From Stramenopiles sp. TOSAG23-3 (Eukaryota; Sar): DNA of 18,674 bases. The translations under genes were made by a program, and so were the position numbers. The DNA is taken from the NCBI GenBank assembly GCA_900128585.1, contig LT642423.1:1-18674 (forward strand), given 5' to 3'. Under the pieces are notes generated by a model. That model ran no database searches, was not told the DNA's origin, and saw only the letters and a list, made by a program, of their open reading frames with translations. This document shows, one piece after another, positions 13,573 to 18,674 of the stretch (position 1 is the first letter of the stretch; each line of letters begins with the position of its first letter).

Positions 13573-16533
13573 ATGCAGATGGGTACAGGTGCTTCATCAA
13601 CCCTTTCTGAATATACGCCAGACACGGGGCCAACGGTGTGTTCGCCGTTTGACCTTGACTCGGCGGCGTCAATTGTCGATGGGATACCGTTGGATCGTCG
13701 GATTGTGCTTTTGGGAGAGTCTACCCATGGCACGGAAGAGTTCTATAGAACTCGCGTTGCTATCACGAAACGGTTGATTGAAGAGCGTGGCTTCACCGCG
13801 GTTGTTTTCGAAGGGGACTGGCCGTTCTTTGAGACTGTGGCAAAGTATGCCAAGGGAAAGACGCAAAATCCTTCCCCGTATCCTGCGAAGGAGATATTTC
13901 CACCTTGGATGTGGCGAAACCAGTGCATGAAAGAATTTTTCGACTGGTGCAAGCTTAGGTCGGACGAAAAAACACCAGAACTATTTGGTATGGATTGCTA
14001 CGCATTGTTTGAGTCAAAGCGTCTATTGTTGGAGTTTTTGGAAAAGCACGACCCGGTCTTCCACAAAGAAGTGGCGGGGCGCCTGGCTTTCATTGACAAA
14101 TTTACAGACGCGCACGCTTACGGGGATGCGGTGGTCAACGGCAACCTTGGTCGTATTGCACATCATGTCCAAGACACGCTGACGAAAATACAGTCTCGGC
14201 TTCAATGGAATTCGGACAAGTACGAGTGTACTCCCTTAGAGCGGTTGAACGCCGAGCAGAATTGCGAAGTCGTCATTGCTGCAGACGAATATTACCGCAA
14301 ATGCGTCTCCGAGCCTGCGGGTTCCCAGGCCTCTTGGAACGCCCGGGACCAGCACATGACCACTACGCTACTTCGAATCCAGGCGCACTTGAGCGACCCA
14401 AAAATAATTGTGTGGGCGCACAACTCTCACGTCGGAGACTCTACTGCGACTACTAGAGGCGGAGATTCCTTTGAAAAGAACGAGACATGGAATTTGGGAC
14501 AAATGGTGCGAGCCACATTTGGGCACCACAAGACTTGGATCGTCGGGCAATACACGTACGGTGGGACTGTGACGGCGGCCCAGCGATGGGGAGGCGAGCA
14601 TGAAGATCGCAAGTTAAACCCTGCGCTTCCAGATTCGTACGAAGGTGCCCTTCATCGTGAAGTTCAGCCTCACATGGGCAATGCGATTGGGTTTTATTTC
14701 GCCACCGCCCCGTTCGCCGATCCTGAGGGGAAAGAAGAATCGAAAGAGGGAGCCGTGGGGGGCACTTTCAGCGCTGCGCGCGCCTGCGTACGGGCGGCAT
14801 TGAAGGCGAACGAACCCGTTGCAAGAGCGCTGACAGAAATTCTTCAGCCGAGTGTCTCACGGTTGCAGCGGTGGGTCGGTGTCAGCTACAAAGCGGACAC
14901 GGAACGGCAAAGCCACTACGGGGCTTTGGTGTTGAGTCAGTGTTACGATCAGATCGTGTACGTGCACTCTACCCGCGGCCTTCTCCCGATCGTGAAAGTG
15001 AAAAAAATTGCCGATGCGCCTGATCCGAAGGGAAAGAGTGTGTCAGCCACGTCCATAAATACGCGCTCTACAAACAAGCGGTTGCTGAAGGAATACCGCC
15101 GAATCTTAAAGTCAAAACCGCCAGGGATAGAGGCGAGGCCAAGTGAGACCACAATGCTGGAATGGCATTTCGTGTTAAGTATGGACAAACCCCCGTACAC
15201 TGGAGGCAGTTACCACGGCCTTCTTAAATTTCCACCAGAGTACCCCATGCGACCGCCCGAATTTCGCATGATAACGCCAAGCGGAAGGTTTGAAACGAAC
15301 ACACGATTGTGCCTTTCCATGTCTGACTACCACCCCGAGTCTTGGAACCCAGGCTGGAGCGTAGAAACGATGCTGGTTGGTTTGCAGTCGTTCATGTACG
15401 AGGAATCGCATGCGATTGGGTACATTTCGGCGTCAACAGCGACGCGGCAAAAGTTTGCCAAGCAGAGCCACGAGTTCAACGCTAGCAACCCTACCTTTGT
15501 CGAAATATTCGGGGACTACGATTATGAGGCAGCAATTGCGGCGTGCGGGAAAGCGCAGCACGAGGAGGAAGTGGGCGTGCAAGAATCCGTCTGTCGATTT
15601 TGTTTGTCATCAGAGGGGGAGTTGATCTCGCCATGCATGTGCCGTGGGTCGAACGAATGGGTTCATTTGGAGTGCTTGCGCCAATGGCAGAAAAACGTTC
15701 TGTTGACTCAATCAACGCACCCCAAGTACCAAACCTCGATTGACCGCATCTGCAACGTTTGCTTGGAACCATTTACGGGGAAGGGCATCCCGATTAGTCG
15801 ACACGAGCAGATCATGTCGTACATTGGTGGCGAAGAGATTGCGGGGATGGTGAAAGCGGGAAACCTGTTGGTGTCTACAAGGGAGTCTTCGCGCGAAAAT
15901 TTAGAACTGATTGCCCAGCATCCCGAAATAACATCGCGGCTCATGACGTGGACAAAGGCCGTTTTTCTCATGATAAACAGGGGCAGAAATGGCGGCCTGT
16001 TGGCGGTGTCATGCTCTCAACCGATTGACGACCCTCCGGCAGACAGTATGCTCAGTAGAAAAGAAAGAAAGTTGTGGGCAGAGAGGAAGAAGAAAGGGGC
16101 GAAGAAGGGCTGGACCATCCAGCACTATGATGGCGGGCCAATGGAACGGGGAGAGGGAATGTGCGTTGTGCACGTGAAAGCAGAAGCAGAAGTCGATTTC
16201 AATAGAAAGGGCCTGTTTGTGCCTCCCCATTTTGTGTACGGCGAGTACGAAGTTGTTGAAAAAATCCTGCAGAAACACAGCCTTTCGGCTGGCAACGATT
16301 TTTCGACCAAAATTCATGTTATTTGGGGATGTGGGGGCTGGGGCGGCACGCAATTACTTGCCGAGATTGCCAGAGGGGGCTGGGGATTGGTAGAACGCAA
16401 AGATTATTTAGCGAGCAGGCCAGACCCCGCCATGCCAACGGATTTCGAATTGGATTTCGATTGGAGCAGGATGATATCCATGGCGAAATGTGCCCCCAAA
16501 ACGGAGTACACACGAGGGCGAAAGAAAAGGTAG
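13573..16533 (+). CDS. erythromycin esterase-like / UBE2J-type E2 / RING-CH E3 / AlgH (UPF0301) fusion protein
   Basis: This is a 986-residue single frame with four domains. (i) Residues 40-465 are an erythromycin-esterase-like hydrolase. E49, H52, R61, E80, H283 and H286 keep the spacing of the EreB active-site residues as I recall them (E43, H46, R55, E74, H285, H288). (ii) Residues 500-648 are a UBC fold very like UBE2J2/Ubc6: LEWHF, YHGLLKFPPEYP and active Cys C580 in NTRLCLSMSDYHP, without the HPN motif, as is normal for this subfamily. (iii) Residues 674-730 are a C4HC3 RING-CH finger (C674, C677, C688, C690, H698, C701, C727, C730) of the MARCH/Doa10 class. (iv) About 760-970 resemble bacterial AlgH/YqgE (UPF0301), with the hallmark GCGGWGGTQLLAE at 919-931. 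There is no transmembrane anchor. It may ubiquitinate targets by itself; the esterase and AlgH parts could recognise or modify a substrate. The ATG at 13573 is the first in frame; the one at 13579 has better context and would give MGTGASS, a possible myristoylation signal. Confidence 0.92.
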   Translation: MQMGTGASSTLSEYTPDTGPTVCSPFDLDSAASIVDGIPLDRRIVLLGESTHGTEEFYRTRVAITKRLIEERGFTAVVFEGDWPFFETVAKYAKGKTQNPSPYPAKEIFPPWMWRNQCMKEFFDWCKLRSDEKTPELFGMDCYALFESKRLLLEFLEKHDPVFHKEVAGRLAFIDKFTDAHAYGDAVVNGNLGRIAHHVQDTLTKIQSRLQWNSDKYECTPLERLNAEQNCEVVIAADEYYRKCVSEPAGSQASWNARDQHMTTTLLRIQAHLSDPKIIVWAHNSHVGDSTATTRGGDSFEKNETWNLGQMVRATFGHHKTWIVGQYTYGGTVTAAQRWGGEHEDRKLNPALPDSYEGALHREVQPHMGNAIGFYFATAPFADPEGKEESKEGAVGGTFSAARACVRAALKANEPVARALTEILQPSVSRLQRWVGVSYKADTERQSHYGALVLSQCYDQIVYVHSTRGLLPIVKVKKIADAPDPKGKSVSATSINTRSTNKRLLKEYRRILKSKPPGIEARPSETTMLEWHFVLSMDKPPYTGGSYHGLLKFPPEYPMRPPEFRMITPSGRFETNTRLCLSMSDYHPESWNPGWSVETMLVGLQSFMYEESHAIGYISASTATRQKFAKQSHEFNASNPTFVEIFGDYDYEAAIAACGKAQHEEEVGVQESVCRFCLSSEGELISPCMCRGSNEWVHLECLRQWQKNVLLTQSTHPKYQTSIDRICNVCLEPFTGKGIPISRHEQIMSYIGGEEIAGMVKAGNLLVSTRESSRENLELIAQHPEITSRLMTWTKAVFLMINRGRNGGLLAVSCSQPIDDPPADSMLSRKERKLWAERKKKGAKKGWTIQHYDGGPMERGEGMCVVHVKAEAEVDFNRKGLFVPPHFVYGEYEVVEKILQKHSLSAGNDFSTKIHVIWGCGGWGGTQLLAEIARGGWGLVERKDYLASRPDPAMPTDFELDFDWSRMISMAKCAPKTEYTRGRKKR

Positions 16534-17039
16534 CACGTGCTGCTTAGTGGCGTTCAAGACAAATTTACGTACGAAGAGATAAGTAACCAATACAAAAAAA
16601 ATTCAAAATCGACGTGATAGATATAATAAATAATATTATATAATATCCTGTATTATTATAATATATCCTCCTGTATAATAATATGTAGTAATAAATAAAT
16701 AAGTTCTTAGAATAATAATAAAAACAATCTCCTATAATATTAATAATAATCCTAAGATTATAAAAAATAAGGTCACACAGCATCAAACAAAAATATTATA
16801 AAAAATATTTAATTTTATTATTATTATTACTGTATTATATTAGATAAATATTAGATAAATGGGGAGTAGTAAGGTTTAAATTTAAATTATACCTCTTGAT
16901 TCTTGATGATGGAAAAAATCGGTGTGTTCGAAAGAGGTGAAGAGAACAGAGTCGTATCAGTAGCCACCAATTGAAACCGTACACCATTAAAGCAAATTGG
17001 AGGTTGTTTTGGCTGTAACATCTGCGTAGTAGTACTAAA
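16534..17039. other. AT-rich spacer between the fusion gene and the membrane-protein gene
   Basis: These 506 nt hold the 3' end of the fusion transcript and the leader of gene 9. Sequence at 16600-16880 is almost all A/T, with ATT/TAA repeats and two related CCTGTAT-containing units near 16647 and 16670. Nearer gene 9 is a 22-codon ATG uORF (16906-16974) that ends before the main ATG. No gene or RNA is seen. Confidence 0.5.
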
Positions 17040-18338
17040 ATGGCGGGGCGGTCGGCGGATATCCCAGGCTCTGTGGGCGAAGCTGCCGTGGCAACCCTTA
17101 GAAACACCGAGTCTCACAATAGTTGGGTGGAGCCCAAGTTGCAGAAGACCGGGGCAGGCCCTCCGCCCGCTCTAATGTCGAACAATGAACCGGTTTTGAA
17201 CAAAGCGGAACGGTACAGTTTGCCCAAGGAGGCATATGTATTTTTGACGTGCATCAGTGTTTGCAACCTGCTTGTCTTTATCGAGCGCTGCATTATCCTG
17301 CTGGCAGCCCTGGCGGACGATGACGGTGACCAGTTCTACGGAATGTCGGCGTTCGCTTTGGCACTTACGTTTTCCCTATGTGTCGGAAACCAGTACATGG
17401 CATGGGTGTACGTTACAAGAGTAAACGTTTACATGATGATCAACTTCTTCTTGTCCTTCACTCTCCTGGTGGGGTACCACTCCCTGTATGCACTGAACCA
17501 CGAGGCCCGGTGCTCCGAGCGCGACCGGATAGAAGATGTGTGCCTCCTTACCTTTTACCTTTTGGTAGCCTTCTACGTCGTGATCGCAGTCATCTTTGCT
17601 AAACTCCGGGAGAGTATGGCATGGCTATTTTTCAAACGTGCAGGGGCGAACCCAAAGTTGAGGAAACTGTACAATGCGTACCTTTTGATTCGGAGTTCCT
17701 TTTCTTTGAATATCTTGTGTGCAGTGCTCGTGCTGGTGTCTACATGGAAACTGGTCGTCTTGCAGCACACCGTAATGAAGGAGGGTCTGGCGTTGGGGAT
17801 TGTCGCCATGGTGGGAGTTACGGTCGTGATATCAATGGCAGAAATATACGGTAAGATTTGGCTCAGGAGCGGGATCGAGGGGGAGGACCATGGTTGGATC
17901 AGACGGTACAAATTTTGCAGTTGCGTTTTGCCACTGTTCACCATCGGCGTGCTCTGTTGGGGCAACATTGTCCATGTAGAATTGTTTAAATCTGGCAAAC
18001 TGGTGTACAATTCGACGGACGAAAGTACCAAGAAAATAGAGACGCACTCTGATGCTGAATTTTTGTTTGCGTTGGTGTCGACATCATTGCTCTGCTGCAT
18101 CGTCCTTGTGATGCGCGTTTTAGTGTGGTGGAAGCTTGCTTACCTAACGAACAACTTTGGCAGCGGTTTGCCCGAGAAAGTGTTGCAAGACAAGTTCTTC
18201 TTTTCATTCGAACGCACGTGCCCACTGGTTGCAAAGCACTTGTGCTGCAATGAACAAAGCACTCGAACTGATGAAAACCTTGGGCGAAGTTCGCGTCGAT
18301 ACAAAAGCAAGCCCAAGGTTGGCGGCCATGGAAGCTAA
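17040..18338 (+). CDS. multi-pass membrane protein of unknown family
   Basis: The 432-residue protein has a hydrophilic N-terminal tail (1-62) and about eight hydrophobic segments, at about 66-91, 101-124, 129-151, 165-188, 215-240, 247-271, 293-315 and 340-364. A basic, Cys-containing C-terminal tail (about 385-432) follows and ends in a Lys/Arg/Ser-rich run. One glycosylation sequon, N324-S-T, lies in the loop between segments 7 and 8, so that loop may face the lumen or outside. No transporter, channel or GPCR signature can be named, and I do not recognise the family. Eight segments would put both tails on the same side; if segment 5 is not a true helix it becomes a seven-helix protein. The start is the first ATG, in an ACTAAAATGG context. 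It follows the fusion gene in the same direction but 506 nt away, so it is a separate transcription unit. Confidence 0.85.
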   Translation: MAGRSADIPGSVGEAAVATLRNTESHNSWVEPKLQKTGAGPPPALMSNNEPVLNKAERYSLPKEAYVFLTCISVCNLLVFIERCIILLAALADDDGDQFYGMSAFALALTFSLCVGNQYMAWVYVTRVNVYMMINFFLSFTLLVGYHSLYALNHEARCSERDRIEDVCLLTFYLLVAFYVVIAVIFAKLRESMAWLFFKRAGANPKLRKLYNAYLLIRSSFSLNILCAVLVLVSTWKLVVLQHTVMKEGLALGIVAMVGVTVVISMAEIYGKIWLRSGIEGEDHGWIRRYKFCSCVLPLFTIGVLCWGNIVHVELFKSGKLVYNSTDESTKKIETHSDAEFLFALVSTSLLCCIVLVMRVLVWWKLAYLTNNFGSGLPEKVLQDKFFFSFERTCPLVAKHLCCNEQSTRTDENLGRSSRRYKSKPKVGGHGS

Positions 18339-18674
18339 CAGCAAACCAAAAGACGAGTACGTGTTAATGTAAAGATTGAAATTCGTAATAAGCCTCAATC
18401 CTCCTCAAAAAATAATACCGTCGATGATGAAAATGGTTCTTCCTCCTGTATGTATTATCAATGCTGTGTAATGTAATATATTTTAATGCTGTATAATGTA
18501 AAAGATACATGTAATTGAATTCAAAAAATACATTTAAAAAAAAAAAGAAAAGAAGGAAGACGAACGGAATATATTATTGACTAACTAGTCTATATTAATA
18601 TTATACATAGGAATACCATATAACAAACAAGAAAGAAAATTATTTAAATTATTTTAATAATATTAATAATAATA
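18339..18674. other. 3' spacer after the membrane-protein gene
   Basis: This AT-rich end of the window contains a 17-nt near-identical direct repeat (18460-18476 and 18485-18501, one mismatch, 25-nt period), then an A run at 18536-18546 and a purine stretch. The final 100 nt are almost all A/T. No gene or RNA is visible. Confidence 0.5.
18460..18501 (+). repeat. short direct repeat in 3' UTR
   Basis: AATGCTGTGTAATGTAA (18460-18476) and AATGCTGTATAATGTAA (18485-18501) differ at one position. They lie about 120-165 nt after the stop codon. They may be 3' UTR sites or a small slippage duplication. Confidence 0.6.

Noticed and set aside
13573-14967. Reading the esterase-like domain as a macrolide resistance gene
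   Set aside because: The family is wider than its name, the domain is part of a eukaryotic ubiquitin-system protein, and nothing points to a mobile resistance cassette.
2200-18500. TGTAA or AATAAA as polyadenylation signals
   Set aside because: Both strings occur near several gene ends but are too common in such AT-rich spacers to call without transcript ends.

Overview
The window reads as nuclear DNA of a unicellular eukaryote. The proteins are eukaryotic types: a PIG-B GPI mannosyltransferase, a UBE2J/Ubc6-type E2, RING-CH, RanBP2/NZF and B-box-like zinc fingers, EF-hands and a CaaX box. All nine genes are single uninterrupted reading frames with no visible intron. TAA, TAG and TGA all end genes, so the code looks standard. 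Genes are of balanced composition and sit in very AT-rich spacers with ATT/TAA runs and long purine or pyrimidine tracts. This suits a compact-genome protist or microalga, perhaps a stramenopile or relative; the lineage is inference. No rRNA, tRNA, CRISPR array or transposase was found.

Layout: (1) 180-2180 +, LRR protein with two EF-hands; (2) 2791-4215 -, charged N-terminus plus RNI-type LRR; (3) 4847-5929 +, Nudix hydrolase; (4) 6736-7896 +, B-box-like zinc finger protein ending in a CaaX box; (5) 8103-9236 -, metallophosphoesterase with an NZF-type finger inserted in its fold and an N-myristoylation-type start; (6) 10473-11177 +, stand-alone HAD-IB phosphatase-like protein; (7) 11289-12992 -, PIG-B; (8) 13573-16533 +, a 986-residue fusion of erythromycin-esterase-like, UBE2J-type E2, RING-CH and AlgH/UPF0301 domains; (9) 17040-18338 +, multi-pass membrane protein of unknown family. 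Three minus-strand genes (2, 5, 7) were assigned starts downstream of the longest open frame, because the longer frames begin at GTG or TTG and contain no earlier ATG.

The standout is gene 8. It carries a ubiquitin-conjugating E2 and a RING-CH E3 module in one chain. These two types work together as separate proteins (Ubc6 with Doa10; UBE2J2 with MARCHF6) at the ER membrane, but here there is no membrane anchor. An apparently complete Ere-type hydrolase precedes them and a bacterial-type AlgH domain follows. Gene 5 may also touch ubiquitin through its NZF-like finger, though nothing in the sequence ties the two genes into one pathway.

Two non-coding patterns stand out. A 19-28 nt element occurs four times in the 3' spacers of genes 1-3, including an exact 19-bp inverted pair. 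The 1.2-kb spacer between genes 5 and 6 holds a G-rich purine block and a 115-nt uninterrupted purine run. The leaders of genes 1, 3, 4 and 6 each contain an ATG-initiated upstream ORF that overlaps the main start, which is relevant only if transcription begins upstream of it.
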